From Streptomyces sp. PCS3-D2 (GTDB lineage: Bacteria; Actinomycetota; Actinomycetes; Streptomycetales; Streptomycetaceae), in assembly GCF_000612545.2 (NCBI RefSeq), contig NZ_CP097800.1, positions 6,230,501-6,294,500 of the forward strand: a stretch of 64,000 bases of DNA, read 5' to 3'. Both the position numbers and the translations under genes were made by a program. This document shows, piece by piece, positions 46,416 through 55,522 of this stretch (position 1 is the stretch's first letter; each line of letters begins with the position of its first letter). The notes under the pieces were generated by a model that was given only the letters and a program-made list of their open reading frames with translations, was not told the DNA's origin and searched no databases.

Positions 46416-46440
46416 TCCGGCGGATCACCGGTCCGCCGGA
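46416..46440 (+). terminator. Hairpin between rarA and the next gene
   Basis: TCCGGCGG (46416-46423) and CCGCCGGA (46433-46440) pair around a 9-nt loop. It may terminate rarA; it also covers the -35 region of the next gene. Confidence 0.5.
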
Positions 46441-46447
46441 CAGGCCC

Positions 46448-46453
46448 TAGGCT
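46448..46453 (+). promoter_or_regulatory. -10 box for a leaderless transcript
   Basis: TAGGCT ends 6 bp before the ATG at 46460. Confidence 0.55.
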
Positions 46454-46459
46454 GCCCGG

Positions 46460-47365
46460 ATGACCACGGACCTTCCCACCTGTGCCTGCTGCGGCGAAGC
46501 CCTCGCCGACGAGCGCCGCATCGACTTCGGCTTCAACCTGCCCGACGCCGCCGTCGGCGCGCCCGAGGAGGCCGTCCACCGGCTCGGCGTGCGCGCCCTG
46601 CTCCGGGTGGACGGTGTCGGCTGTTTCATACGCTGCCTGCTGCCCGTCCGGCTGACCCACGACACCGAGCTCGTCCTCGGGGCCTGGCTGGAGGTGGACG
46701 ACGCCACCCTGCGGCGGGCCCACGAGGTGTGGGAGCAGCCCGGCTACGCGGACCTGTCCGTCGAGGGCACCTTCGCCAACCGGATCCAGCCCTGGGGCGA
46801 CGACCTGCTCGGGGCCCCGGTCACCGCGAAGGTCGCCGACCCGGAGGAACTGCCCCAGGTCACCGACGTGCGCCACCCGGTGGCCTCCCGCGTCCTGACC
46901 CGGACCTGGGACCGCGACCACGTCCTCAGCCGCTTCCCGTACCCGCTGCCCGTGGACGTGCGCACCGACCTCGGCGGCCGCTGGTCGGTCCTGCGCACCG
47001 CCGGCCTCACCGCCTCCTTCGTCGACGGAACGGACCACTTCACCGCGTCGGACCGTAGCGCCGCCGTCAACCTCATGCGGGACGAGGTCCCCGGCCGCGC
47101 CCCCGGAGACTTCCTCACGGCGCTGCTGTCCGGCGCTCCCGACACCCGGCCCGCCCAGCGCGTGCGCGAGCCGATGGGCGGGGGAGTGCGGTACGCGTTC
47201 TGGCTGACCTCGCAGGACCACGGCCGGCCGCGCCACGAGTTCTACGGCATGGCCGTCGCACCCGGCATCGCCGCGGGGATCTTCTGCACCTACGAGGATC
47301 CTGCCGACCTGGACTGGGCCCAGCGGATCTGGCGCTCGCTCGATCACGCCCTGAACACCCTCTGA
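46460..47365 (+). CDS. DUF2199-like protein, function unknown
   Basis: A 301-residue soluble protein. The N-terminus begins with a CxxCG pair (Cys8, Cys11) followed by an EALADERRIDFGF-type segment, and the first 160 residues have the strand-rich pattern of DUF2199. The second half (about 165-300) is a separate alpha/beta domain with LTSQDHGRPRHEFYG and a C-terminal helix; it resembles no enzyme I can name. The leaderless start and terminator-like hairpin upstream suggest it is transcribed alone. Confidence 0.7.
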   Translation: MTTDLPTCACCGEALADERRIDFGFNLPDAAVGAPEEAVHRLGVRALLRVDGVGCFIRCLLPVRLTHDTELVLGAWLEVDDATLRRAHEVWEQPGYADLSVEGTFANRIQPWGDDLLGAPVTAKVADPEELPQVTDVRHPVASRVLTRTWDRDHVLSRFPYPLPVDVRTDLGGRWSVLRTAGLTASFVDGTDHFTASDRSAAVNLMRDEVPGRAPGDFLTALLSGAPDTRPAQRVREPMGGGVRYAFWLTSQDHGRPRHEFYGMAVAPGIAAGIFCTYEDPADLDWAQRIWRSLDHALNTL

Positions 47366-47395
47366 CCGGCCCGCGGGCGCGCCGGCCGGCCGCCC

Positions 47396-48307
47396 TCAGG
47401 GCGAGGCGGCCGCGAAGAGGGCGCGCATCGCCCGGCGCAGGCCGCAGACGTCCGCCACCGGCTCGGGGAAGTCGAAACGGGCGTCGAAGCAGCCGCCGGC
47501 GACGCCGCCGGTGAAGCGGACGCGCAGGCCCGTCCGGTCCAGGGCGAGCGGGACCGCCGTCATCCCCCGCGCCTCGCGGCTGCCGAGCAGGTCGCACAGT
47601 CCGCCGATCCGGTCGCCGTGGGAGGCGTGCAGGTGCTGGAGGAGCTCGGCCTCGTGCGGGGACACCGGGTCCGGCTCCGCCGCGGCCAGGTCCTCGGGGT
47701 CCACGTGCTCGGCGCCCCACAGGTCGTCCACCGTGATCTCGCCGACCTCCAGGCGCAGCATCATCCAGGCGGGGCGGCCCGTGTACGGGGCGCTCCGGGA
47801 CTCGTCCAGGCCCAGCAGCTCGCCCACCGGATGGCGCTCGGCGAGCAGCGCGGCGCACCGGGCGCGGTCGTGCCCGCGGACCGGCGTCAGCCACCCGGCC
47901 AGCCACGCACGGCCTCGGATACGATGGGGCACGGACACCGGCGCCACATCCGTGATCTCGATCACGGCGGTGAGGTCGTCGTCCTGGGCGTGAGCGGCTG
48001 CCGCGGCAGCCGCGGATTCCCCGGAAACAAGGAGAATCACGTCCCCGTCCGGGGTGACGGTCCGCGCGACCGGCAGCCCTGTCCCGAACTCCTCGGGCCC
48101 GTGACTGTCACGAGCATCGATCAGCGTGAGGGATACTGAGGCGTTGGACTCTACGAGGGTTCGTACGCGTTCGGCTCCGGTGAGCTGCCGAACGCCTTCC
48201 CTGGGACGCGGCTGACCTTGCTTATCGTCGGCGCAAGCGGATTCTGTTTCGTTGGAATCCGAACTGCGTTGCGCACTGGGCAGGGGGATCCCATGTGGTC
48301 GAGACAT
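47396..48307 (-). CDS. DUF2470 protein, heme-utilisation-like, behind an iron box
   Basis: A 303-residue soluble protein. The N-terminal 60 residues are polar; residues 60-190 form a flavin-reductase-like split-barrel region, and the C-terminus (about 215-300) is a DUF2470 domain with HLHASHGDRIGGLCDLLGS. DUF2470 domains occur in HugZ/HutZ-like heme-degrading proteins. The ATG at 48307 has GAGGAGGAC 5-12 nt upstream and an iron box starts 14 nt further up, so expression should rise when iron is scarce. Function in heme iron use is inferred. Confidence 0.8.
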   Translation of the reverse strand: MSRPHGIPLPSAQRSSDSNETESACADDKQGQPRPREGVRQLTGAERVRTLVESNASVSLTLIDARDSHGPEEFGTGLPVARTVTPDGDVILLVSGESAAAAAAAHAQDDDLTAVIEITDVAPVSVPHRIRGRAWLAGWLTPVRGHDRARCAALLAERHPVGELLGLDESRSAPYTGRPAWMMLRLEVGEITVDDLWGAEHVDPEDLAAAEPDPVSPHEAELLQHLHASHGDRIGGLCDLLGSREARGMTAVPLALDRTGLRVRFTGGVAGGCFDARFDFPEPVADVCGLRRAMRALFAAASP

Positions 48308-48321
48308 TACGTCCTCCTCGC

Positions 48322-48340
48322 TAAGGTAAGCCTCACCTAA
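48322..48340. promoter_or_regulatory. Iron box (DtxR/IdeR/DmdR-type operator)
   Basis: The 19-mer TAAGGTAAGCCTCACCTAA matches the palindromic consensus TTAGGTTAGCCTAACCTAA at 16 of 19 positions. It sits 14 bp upstream of the DUF2470 start codon and 22 bp upstream of divergent rpsD. Binding by the iron-dependent repressor DmdR1 would block the DUF2470 promoter and perhaps touch that of rpsD. Confidence 0.82.
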
Positions 48341-48362
48341 CTTACATGGAGGTAGGTTCCCC

Positions 48363-48974
48363 GTGAACCAGAAGCGACCCAAGGTCAAGAAGTCTCGCGC
48401 CCTCGGCATCGCCCTGACGCCGAAGGCCGTCAAGTACTTCGAGGCCCGCCCCTACCCGCCGGGCGAGCACGGCCGTGGCCGCAAGCAGAACTCGGACTAC
48501 AAGGTCCGTCTGCTGGAGAAGCAGCGTCTGCGCGCTCAGTACGACATCTCCGAGCGCCAGATGGCCCGCGCGTACGACCGCGCCAAGAAGGCCGAGGGCA
48601 AGACGGGCGAGGCGCTGGTCGTCGAGCTCGAGCGTCGTCTCGACGCCCTGGTCCTGCGTTCGGGCATCGCCCGCACGATCTACCAGGCCCGCCAGATGGT
48701 CGTTCACGGCCACATCGAGGTCAACGGCGCCAAGGTCGACAAGCCGTCGTTCCGTGTCCGCCCGGACGACGTCATCACCGTGCGCGAGCGCAGCCGCGAG
48801 AAGGTTCCGTTCCAGGTCGCCCGTGAGGGTGGCTACGCAGGCGAGGGCGAGACCCCGCGCTACCTGCAGGTCAACCTGAAGGCCCTGGCCTTCCGCCTGG
48901 ACCGCGACCCGAACCGCAAGGAAATCCCGGTCATCTGCGACGAGCAGCTCGTCGTCGAGTACTACGCCCGCTGA
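48363..48974 (+). CDS. rpsD: 30S ribosomal protein S4
   Basis: A 203-residue S4, a primary 16S rRNA-binding protein. The N-terminus ([20 protein letters not shown]) has none of the four zinc-binding Cys found in some S4 proteins, so this is the zinc-free form usual in Streptomyces. The S4 RNA-binding domain is [13 protein letters not shown] followed by [14 protein letters not shown]. As in other Streptomyces the gene stands apart from the main ribosomal operons. The GTG start has GGAGG upstream; an iron box lies in its leader region. Confidence 0.95.
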   Translation: MNQKRPKVKKSRALGIALTPKAVKYFEARPYPPGEHGRGRKQNSDYKVRLLEKQRLRAQYDISERQMARAYDRAKKAEGKTGEALVVELERRLDALVLRSGIARTIYQARQMVVHGHIEVNGAKVDKPSFRVRPDDVITVRERSREKVPFQVAREGGYAGEGETPRYLQVNLKALAFRLDRDPNRKEIPVICDEQLVVEYYAR

Positions 48975-49008
48975 TCTTCCGGCAGGCGTAGCCCTCACCG
49001 GCTGGTGG

Positions 49009-49041
49009 AAACCCGCCGCCCCTTTCGGGGCGGCGGGTTTT
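49009..49041 (+). terminator. Terminator of rpsD
   Basis: A 14-bp perfect stem (AAACCCGCCGCCCC at 49009-49022 with 49027-49040) around a TTTC loop, followed by another T, lies 35 nt after the stop. This is the most classical intrinsic terminator in the window. Confidence 0.88.
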
Positions 49042-49061
49042 CCGCTGTCCGGGTACAGGCC

Positions 49062-51275
49062 CTACGGCTGATCCGCCGCCGCCGTGCTGCGCGGGACCCG
49101 CGGGCTCGGCGTTTCGCCCCGTGCCGCCGGACCCGGCACCCGTGCCGCCCCGCGCAGCGCCCGCACCACCAGCGCGTCCCGGGACAGCGCCCGCCCCTCG
49201 GCCGCGCACGCCGCGAAGCGCTCGGCGCCCAGCGCCGCGCCTGCCCGCTCCGTGCACGTCAGCCGTGGCGCGTTGAAGTACCCCGAGCCGAACAGCCGCA
49301 GCCCCACCCCGTCCCACATCGGCTCCGCCGCACCCTGGAGCACGGCGGCCTCGGTCGGATCGCCCTCGGCGACCGTGACCAGAGCGAGCAGCTCCAGCGC
49401 GAGGACCAGCCCGACCAGGTCGTCGAAGGTGTGGTTGATCTCCACGCTCTCGGTCAGCAGCTGCCGGGCCTCCTGCGTGCCGCCCGCCTCCAGGGCCGCG
49501 TACGCCAACACGTAGAGGGCGTACGCCTTCGTCCAGCGCTCCCCGCGCTCCTCGCAGATCTCCCGGACGTCCCCGCACAGCGCCAGCGCACCCGGCAGGT
49601 CCCCGAGGAAGGCCAGCGCCATCCCCAGCTCGACCTGGCACATCAGCACGTTGCTGTTGAGTTCCCCGGCCGCCCGGTATCGCTCCAGCGCCTCACCCAG
49701 CAGCTCCCTGGCCCGGGCCATGTCGTCCGAGACGAGCGCCAGACAGCCCAGCCGGTGCACCGCGTACGCTGCCGCCACCCGGTTCCCGCTGCGCGCCGCC
49801 GCGTCCCGGCACTCGTACAGAGCGCACATCGAGGCCGTCGCATCGCCCTGCAGGGCCGCCACGTAGCCCAGCACCCACAGGGCCTTCAGCCGGGAGCTCT
49901 CATACTCCGCCGGCTGCCCGCCCGTGGGGTCCAGGGTGCGGTCCAGCCAGTGCCGGCCCTCGGTCAGGCGCCCGCACCCCGCCCAGTAGAACCACAGGGT
50001 GCCGGCCAGGAACTGGCCCAGGTACAGTTCGTCCGGCTCGTCCAGGCAGCACTCCAGGGCGAGCCGCAGGTTCGGCAGCTCCGCCTCCACCAGGGCCGCC
50101 ACCTCGTGCTGGCGCGGGCTGAACCAGTCCAGCTCGCACCAGGTCGCCAGCCCCATGTACCAGTCGCGGTGCCGCCGCCGCAGCCGCGCCGCGTCGCCCA
50201 GGGACTCCAGCCAGCCCGCCCCGTACAGCCGTACGGTCTCCAGCATCCGGAACCGCACCCCGGCGGGCGTCTCCTCCCGGACCAGCAGGGACTGCGCGAG
50301 GAGCGCGCCCACCAGGTCCAGCACGCCCTCCGCCGGCAGATCGGGCCCGGCGCACACGTACTCGGCGGCGTCGAGGTCGAACCGGCCCGAGAACACCGAC
50401 AGCCGAGCCCACAGCAGCCGCTCCGCCGGGGTGCACAGCTCGTGGCTCCAGCCGATGGCCGAACGCAGCGCCCGGTGCCGGGGGAGCCCTCCGCGCGCAC
50501 CGCCCGTCAGCAGCCCGAAGCGGTCCTCCAGTCGGGCGAGCACCTGGGCCGGGGACAGCGTCCGCAGCCGGCCCGCCGCCAGCTCCAGAGCGAGCGGGAT
50601 CCCGTCGAGGCGGGCGCACACCTCCACGAGCGCCGCCCGGTCGGGCCCCGTGACCGCGAAGGCCGGGTCGGCGGCGACCGCCCGCGCCTCCAGCAGCGCG
50701 AGCGCCTCCTGTGGGTCCGGCGGGGCGAGCGGAAACGTCCGCTCCCCGTCCACCTCCAGCGGGCGCCGGCCCGCCGCGAGCACCTGGAGGCCGGGGGAGC
50801 GCAACAGGAGTTCCCGCACCAGAGCGGCCGTCTCGTCCACCAACTGCTCGAAGCCGTCCAGGACCAGCAGCAACCGCTTGTCGGCCAGGTGCGCGGCCAG
50901 CACGGTCCGGGGCGGCCGCGTCGTGTGGTCGGTGAGCCCGAGCGCCTGTGCGAGCGTCACCTCCAGCAGTGCCGGATCCCGTACGCAGGCCAGCTCGGCC
51001 AGCCAGACGCCGTCGCAGTAGCGTTCCTCCGCCGGAACGTGCGCCCCCTGTGTACCGTGCGCTCCGGTCGCCGACCGGGCGGCCTCGGCGGCCGACCGGG
51101 CCGCCGCGAGAACCAGCCGGGACTTGCCGACCCCGCCCACGCCCGTCACGGTCACCAGCCGCGACACCTCCAGCAGGCCCCCCAGCTCGGCGAGTTCGCC
51201 ACCCCGCCCGATGAACCCGCTCAGCTCCGAGGGAAGATTGCCCCGGGCGGTACGTGGAAGGGGTCTGTGTCGCAT
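49062..51275 (-). CDS. STAND-type (NB-ARC-like) ATPase with helical repeats, no DNA-binding domain
   Basis: A 737-residue protein. The nucleotide-binding domain (about 20-330) has the P-loop GVGGVGKS (45-52), Walker B LLLVLDGFEQL, and the GLPRHRALRSAIGWSHELC and LSVFSGRFDL segments typical of AfsR/LAL-type regulators. The rest (about 380-690) is helical, TPR-like. Unlike those regulators it has neither an N-terminal OmpR/SARP domain nor a C-terminal LuxR helix-turn-helix. ATG 51275 follows a TACGCT box by 9 bp; an upstream start at 51314 is possible. A signalling role is inferred. Confidence 0.82.
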   Translation of the reverse strand: MRHRPLPRTARGNLPSELSGFIGRGGELAELGGLLEVSRLVTVTGVGGVGKSRLVLAAARSAAEAARSATGAHGTQGAHVPAEERYCDGVWLAELACVRDPALLEVTLAQALGLTDHTTRPPRTVLAAHLADKRLLLVLDGFEQLVDETAALVRELLLRSPGLQVLAAGRRPLEVDGERTFPLAPPDPQEALALLEARAVAADPAFAVTGPDRAALVEVCARLDGIPLALELAAGRLRTLSPAQVLARLEDRFGLLTGGARGGLPRHRALRSAIGWSHELCTPAERLLWARLSVFSGRFDLDAAEYVCAGPDLPAEGVLDLVGALLAQSLLVREETPAGVRFRMLETVRLYGAGWLESLGDAARLRRRHRDWYMGLATWCELDWFSPRQHEVAALVEAELPNLRLALECCLDEPDELYLGQFLAGTLWFYWAGCGRLTEGRHWLDRTLDPTGGQPAEYESSRLKALWVLGYVAALQGDATASMCALYECRDAAARSGNRVAAAYAVHRLGCLALVSDDMARARELLGEALERYRAAGELNSNVLMCQVELGMALAFLGDLPGALALCGDVREICEERGERWTKAYALYVLAYAALEAGGTQEARQLLTESVEINHTFDDLVGLVLALELLALVTVAEGDPTEAAVLQGAAEPMWDGVGLRLFGSGYFNAPRLTCTERAGAALGAERFAACAAEGRALSRDALVVRALRGAARVPGPAARGETPSPRVPRSTAAADQP

Positions 51276-51430
51276 GGGACACGGAGCGTACTGGTCCGGA
51301 TGCACTCCGTCCAAGAAGGGTGACCTCGCCCCCGTATTCGGGTAGGGCCGGGGATCCCCGGCGCGATAGGGTCGGGGGACCAGGTGTGGGAATCGCCGGC
51401 GGTTCGGCTGAAGACAGAGAGCGGTGTGAC

Positions 51431-51898
51431 GTGTCCGGTGTAGAGGTGGCCGGGATCATCGTGGCCGTCTTCTGGGCCATCCTGATCTCCTTCCTCGCCG
51501 TCGCCCTGGTGCGGCTGGCGCAGGTCCTCAGGGCGACCACGAGGCTGGTGTCCGAAGTGACCGACCAGGCCGTACCGCTGCTGGCCGACGCCTCCAGCAC
51601 CGTCCGCTCCGCGCGCACCCAGCTCGACCGGGTCGACGCGATCGCGAGCGACGTCCAGGAAGTCACCTCCAACGCCTCCGCGCTGTCCTCCACCGTGGCC
51701 ACCGCCTTCGGCGGACCGCTCGTGAAGGTCGCGGCCTTCGGCTACGGCGTCCGCAAGGCGCTCGGCAAGGGGGACGCCGGGGCCGCGGACGGCGTCCCGT
51801 CGAAGGCCGCCCGGCGTACCCGAAGCGGCGCCGGTGGCCGTACTGTGATCGTTGGCCGAACGGTGCCGTCCGCCCGGCGCCGGAAGCAGAAGGACTGA
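51431..51898 (+). CDS. DUF948 membrane protein
   Basis: A 155-residue protein with an N-terminal membrane segment (about 5-27), then a long helix with heptad-like hydrophobic spacing (to about 100), then a basic Ala/Arg-rich tail. The layout matches DUF948, a family sometimes described as methyl-accepting-chemotaxis-like or general-stress proteins; its role is unknown. The GTG at 51431 begins the membrane segment. The gene is followed after 8 nt by a DUF6167 gene and then alaS. Confidence 0.8.
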   Translation: MSGVEVAGIIVAVFWAILISFLAVALVRLAQVLRATTRLVSEVTDQAVPLLADASSTVRSARTQLDRVDAIASDVQEVTSNASALSSTVATAFGGPLVKVAAFGYGVRKALGKGDAGAADGVPSKAARRTRSGAGGRTVIVGRTVPSARRRKQKD

Positions 51899-51906
51899 GA
51901 CCGCCG

Positions 51907-52251
51907 ATGTTCCGCCGAGCCTTCTGGTTCACCGCCGGCGCCGCCGCCGGCGTGTGGGCCACCACCAAGGTCAACCGCCAGCTCAAGAAGCTGACGCCGG
52001 AGAGCCTCGCGGCCCAGGCCGCCGACAGGGCCGTGGAGGCGGGCCACCGCCTCAAGGACTTCGCCCTCGACGTCAAAGCGGGAATGACGCAGCGCGAGGA
52101 CGAGCTGAACGATGCACTGGGGCTCCACCAGGACCCCGACCGGCCCGACAACGTCACCGCCCTTCCCGGGCCGCGGCGCCTGCGGGCCATCCAGAACCAC
52201 CAGATCGACAACCGACCAGAGCTGTCGTACAACCGGAATGAGGACCACTGA
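51907..52251 (+). CDS. Small DUF6167-like protein upstream of alaS
   Basis: A 114-residue protein with a hydrophobic, basic N-terminus ([20 protein letters not shown]) that may anchor it, then a helical region and a polar tail. It resembles the actinobacterial DUF6167 family found before alaS. The stop shares one base with the alaS start, so the two are co-translated. Function unknown. Confidence 0.75.
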   Translation: MFRRAFWFTAGAAAGVWATTKVNRQLKKLTPESLAAQAADRAVEAGHRLKDFALDVKAGMTQREDELNDALGLHQDPDRPDNVTALPGPRRLRAIQNHQIDNRPELSYNRNEDH

Positions 52252-54920
52252 TGGAGTCGGCTGAAATCCGCCGCCGCTGGCTGAGCTTCTTCGAGGAGCG
52301 CGGTCACGCCGTTGTCCCTTCGGCGTCGCTCATCGCGGACGACCCGACTCTGCTGCTGGTCAACGCGGGCATGGTGCCCTTCAAGCCGTACTTCCTCGGC
52401 GAGACCAAGCCCCCGGCCCCCCGGGCCACCAGCGTGCAGAAGTGCGTCCGCACGCCGGACATCGAAGAGGTCGGCAAGACCACCCGCCACGGCACGTTCT
52501 TCCAGATGTGCGGCAACTTCTCCTTCGGGGACTACTTCAAGGAAGGCGCCATCAAGTACGCCTGGGAGCTGCTGACCAGCTCCGTGGCGGACGGTGGCTA
52601 CGGCCTCGATCCCGAGAAGCTCTGGATCACCGTCTACCTCGACGACGACGAGGCCGAGACGATCTGGCGCGACGTGATCGGCGTCCCCGCCGAGCGCATC
52701 CAGCGCCTGGGCAAGAAGGACAACTTCTGGTCCATGGGCGTCCCCGGTCCCTGCGGCCCGTGCTCCGAGATCAACTACGACCGCGGCCCGGAGTTCGGCG
52801 TCGAGGGCGGCCCCGCGGTCAACGACGAGCGCTACGTGGAGATCTGGAACCTGGTCTTCATGCAGTACGAGCGCGGCGCCGGCGACGGCAAGGAGGACTT
52901 CCCGATCCTCGGCGACCTGCCGTCCAAGAACATCGACACCGGTCTCGGCCTCGAACGCCTCGCCATGATCCTGCAGGGCGTGCAGAACATGTACGAGACC
53001 GACACCCTGCGCGTGGTCATGGACAAGGCCACCGAGCTGACCGGCGTGCGGTACGGCGCGGCGAAGGACACCGACGTGTCCATGCGCGTCGTCGCCGACC
53101 ACATGCGCACCTCCGTCATGCTCATCGGCGACGGCGTCACCCCCGGCAACGAGGGCCGCGGCTACGTGCTGCGCCGCATCATGCGCCGCGCCATCCGCAA
53201 CATGCGCCTCATGGGCGCCACCGGCGCCGTCGTGCAGGACCTCGTGGACGTCGTGATCAACACGATGGGCCAGCAGTACCCGGAGCTCGTCACCGACCGC
53301 AAGCGCATCGAGACCGTCGCGCTCGCCGAAGAGGCCGCCTTCCTCAAGGCCCTCAAGGGCGGCACGAACATCCTCGACACCGCCGTCACCGAGACCAAGG
53401 CCGTCGGCGGCAAGGTCCTCTCCGGCGAGAAGGCGTTCCTGCTCCACGACACCTGGGGCTTCCCGATCGACCTCACCCTGGAGATGGCCGCCGAACAGGG
53501 CCTCTCCGTGGACGAGGCCGGCTTCCGCCGCCTGATGCAGGAGCAGCGCGACCGCGCCAAGGCCGACGCGAAGGCCAAGAAGACAGGCCACGCGGACATG
53601 TCCGCCTACCGGGAGATCGCCGACGGCTCCGGCGCCACCGAGTTCACCGGCTACGCCACCACGCAGGGCGAGTCCACCATCGTCGGCCTGCTGGTCAACG
53701 GCCTCTCCGCGCCGGCCGCCTCCGAGGGCGACGAGGTCGAGGTCGTCCTCGACCGCACGCCCTTCTACGCCGAGGGCGGCGGCCAGCTCGCCGACCAGGG
53801 CCGCATCAAGCTCGACACCGGCGCCGTCATCGAGGTCCGCGACGTCCAGCAGCCGGTCCCGGGTGTCTCCGTGCACAAGGGCTCCGTCCAGGTCGGCGAG
53901 GTGACGGTGGGCGCCTCCGCGTACGCCGCCATCGACGTCAAGCGCCGCCGGGCCATCGCCCGCGCCCACTCCGCCACGCACCTGACCCACCAGGCGCTGC
54001 GCGACGCGCTGGGCCCGACCGCCGCCCAGGCAGGTTCGGAGAACAGCCCCGGCCGCTTCCGCTTCGACTTCGGCTCCCCGAACGCCGTCCCCGGCTCGGT
54101 CCTCACCGACGTCGAGCAGAAGATCAACGACGTGCTCTCGCGCGAGCTCGAAGTGACCGCCGAGATCATGAGCATCGACGAGGCGAAGAAGCAGGGCGCC
54201 ATCGCCGAGTTCGGCGAGAAGTACGGCGAGCGGGTCCGTGTCGTGACCATCGGCGACTTCTCCAAGGAGCTGTGCGGCGGCACGCACGTCGGCAACACCG
54301 CCCAGCTGGGCCTGGTGAAGCTGCTCGGCGAGTCCTCCATCGGCTCCGGTGTGCGTCGTGTCGAGGCCCTTGTCGGCGTGGACGCGTACAACTTCCTCGC
54401 CAAGGAGCACACGGTCGTCGCCCAGCTCCAGGAGCTGGTCAAGGGACGTCCGGAGGAGCTGCCGGAGAAGATCGCCACCATGCTCGGCAAGCTGAAGGAC
54501 GCCGAGAAGGAGATCGAGAAGTTCCGCGCGGAGAAGGTCCTGCAGGCCGCCGCCGGTCTCGCCCAGAACGCCCAGGACATCAAGGGCGTCGCCCTCGTCG
54601 TGGGCCAGGTGGCGGACGGCATCGGCGCCGACGACCTGCGCAAGCTGGTCCTCGACGTCCGCAGCCGCATCCCGGGCGACCGTCCGGCCGTCGTGGCCCT
54701 CTTCACCGTGGCGAACGACCGCCCGCTGACCGTGATCGCCACCAACGAGGCCGCCCGCGAGCGCGGTCTCAAGGCCGGCGACCTGGTTCGTACGGCCGCC
54801 AAGACCCTCGGTGGCGGCGGTGGCGGCAAGCCGGACGTCGCCCAGGGCGGCGGGCAGAACCCGGCCGCGGTCCCGGAGGCCATCAGCGCCGTCGAGCGCC
54901 TCGTCGTGGAGACGGTCTGA
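52251..54920 (+). CDS. alaS: Alanyl-tRNA synthetase
   Basis: An 889-residue class II synthetase of normal length. The catalytic domain has [20 protein letters not shown] and [14 protein letters not shown]; the editing domain carries the zinc ligands in [11 protein letters not shown] and in CGGTHVGNT; a coiled-coil and a C-Ala domain ([15 protein letters not shown]) finish the protein. The ATG overlaps the previous stop by one base. ruvX follows 2 nt after the stop. Confidence 0.97.
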   Translation: MESAEIRRRWLSFFEERGHAVVPSASLIADDPTLLLVNAGMVPFKPYFLGETKPPAPRATSVQKCVRTPDIEEVGKTTRHGTFFQMCGNFSFGDYFKEGAIKYAWELLTSSVADGGYGLDPEKLWITVYLDDDEAETIWRDVIGVPAERIQRLGKKDNFWSMGVPGPCGPCSEINYDRGPEFGVEGGPAVNDERYVEIWNLVFMQYERGAGDGKEDFPILGDLPSKNIDTGLGLERLAMILQGVQNMYETDTLRVVMDKATELTGVRYGAAKDTDVSMRVVADHMRTSVMLIGDGVTPGNEGRGYVLRRIMRRAIRNMRLMGATGAVVQDLVDVVINTMGQQYPELVTDRKRIETVALAEEAAFLKALKGGTNILDTAVTETKAVGGKVLSGEKAFLLHDTWGFPIDLTLEMAAEQGLSVDEAGFRRLMQEQRDRAKADAKAKKTGHADMSAYREIADGSGATEFTGYATTQGESTIVGLLVNGLSAPAASEGDEVEVVLDRTPFYAEGGGQLADQGRIKLDTGAVIEVRDVQQPVPGVSVHKGSVQVGEVTVGASAYAAIDVKRRRAIARAHSATHLTHQALRDALGPTAAQAGSENSPGRFRFDFGSPNAVPGSVLTDVEQKINDVLSRELEVTAEIMSIDEAKKQGAIAEFGEKYGERVRVVTIGDFSKELCGGTHVGNTAQLGLVKLLGESSIGSGVRRVEALVGVDAYNFLAKEHTVVAQLQELVKGRPEELPEKIATMLGKLKDAEKEIEKFRAEKVLQAAAGLAQNAQDIKGVALVVGQVADGIGADDLRKLVLDVRSRIPGDRPAVVALFTVANDRPLTVIATNEAARERGLKAGDLVRTAAKTLGGGGGGKPDVAQGGGQNPAAVPEAISAVERLVVETV

Positions 54921-54922
54921 CG

Positions 54923-55393
54923 ATGACACTGCGCCGCGGCCGCCGCCTGGCCATCGACGTCGGGGACGCCCGGATCGGGGTCGCTTCCTGCGACCCCGAT
55001 GGGGTCTTGGCCACACCGGTGGAAACCGTTCCGGGCCGGGACATCCCCTTCGCCCACCGGCGGCTGCGGCAGCTCGTCGAGGAGTACGAGCCCCTCGAAG
55101 TCGTGGTCGGCCTGCCCCGCTCGCTCAGCGGGCGGGAGGGGCCGGCCGCGGCCAAGGTGCGGGCCTTCGCGAACGAACTGGCCAAGGGCATCAAGCCGGT
55201 GACGGTCCGTCTGGTGGACGAGCGGATGACCACGGTCACCGCCGCCCAGGGGCTGCGCGCCTCCGGAAGGAACGCGAAGAAGGGCAGGTCGGTCATCGAC
55301 CAGGCGGCCGCTGTGGTGATCCTTCAGAACGCTCTTGAGACCGAACGGGTATCAGGTAATCCGCCTGGTGAGTGCGTCGAAGTGGTTGTCTGA
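54923..55393 (+). CDS. ruvX: Holliday-junction-resolvase-like protein YqgF (pre-16S rRNA nuclease)
   Basis: A 156-residue RNase H-fold protein. The acidic motifs are AIDVGDARIGVA near 10, VVVGLPRSLSG near 60 and the DERMTT/ DQAAAVVIL pair near 99 and 126. In E. coli the homologue trims the 5' end of 16S rRNA. The ATG at 54923, 2 nt after alaS, was chosen because it begins the fold; the frame upstream is antisense-like noise inside alaS. Confidence 0.9.
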   Translation: MTLRRGRRLAIDVGDARIGVASCDPDGVLATPVETVPGRDIPFAHRRLRQLVEEYEPLEVVVGLPRSLSGREGPAAAKVRAFANELAKGIKPVTVRLVDERMTTVTAAQGLRASGRNAKKGRSVIDQAAAVVILQNALETERVSGNPPGECVEVVV

Positions 55394-55522
55394 TCGCGAT
55401 ACGGTAACGTTCCGCGCGATGAGACGGCATTCGAACAGCCGTCGCCCACCGTCAAAGAGGCGGAACCGGGTGCCGCGGACGAACAGGTCCGTGGCACTGC
55501 GTCTCGCGGCTCTAGGGGACCG

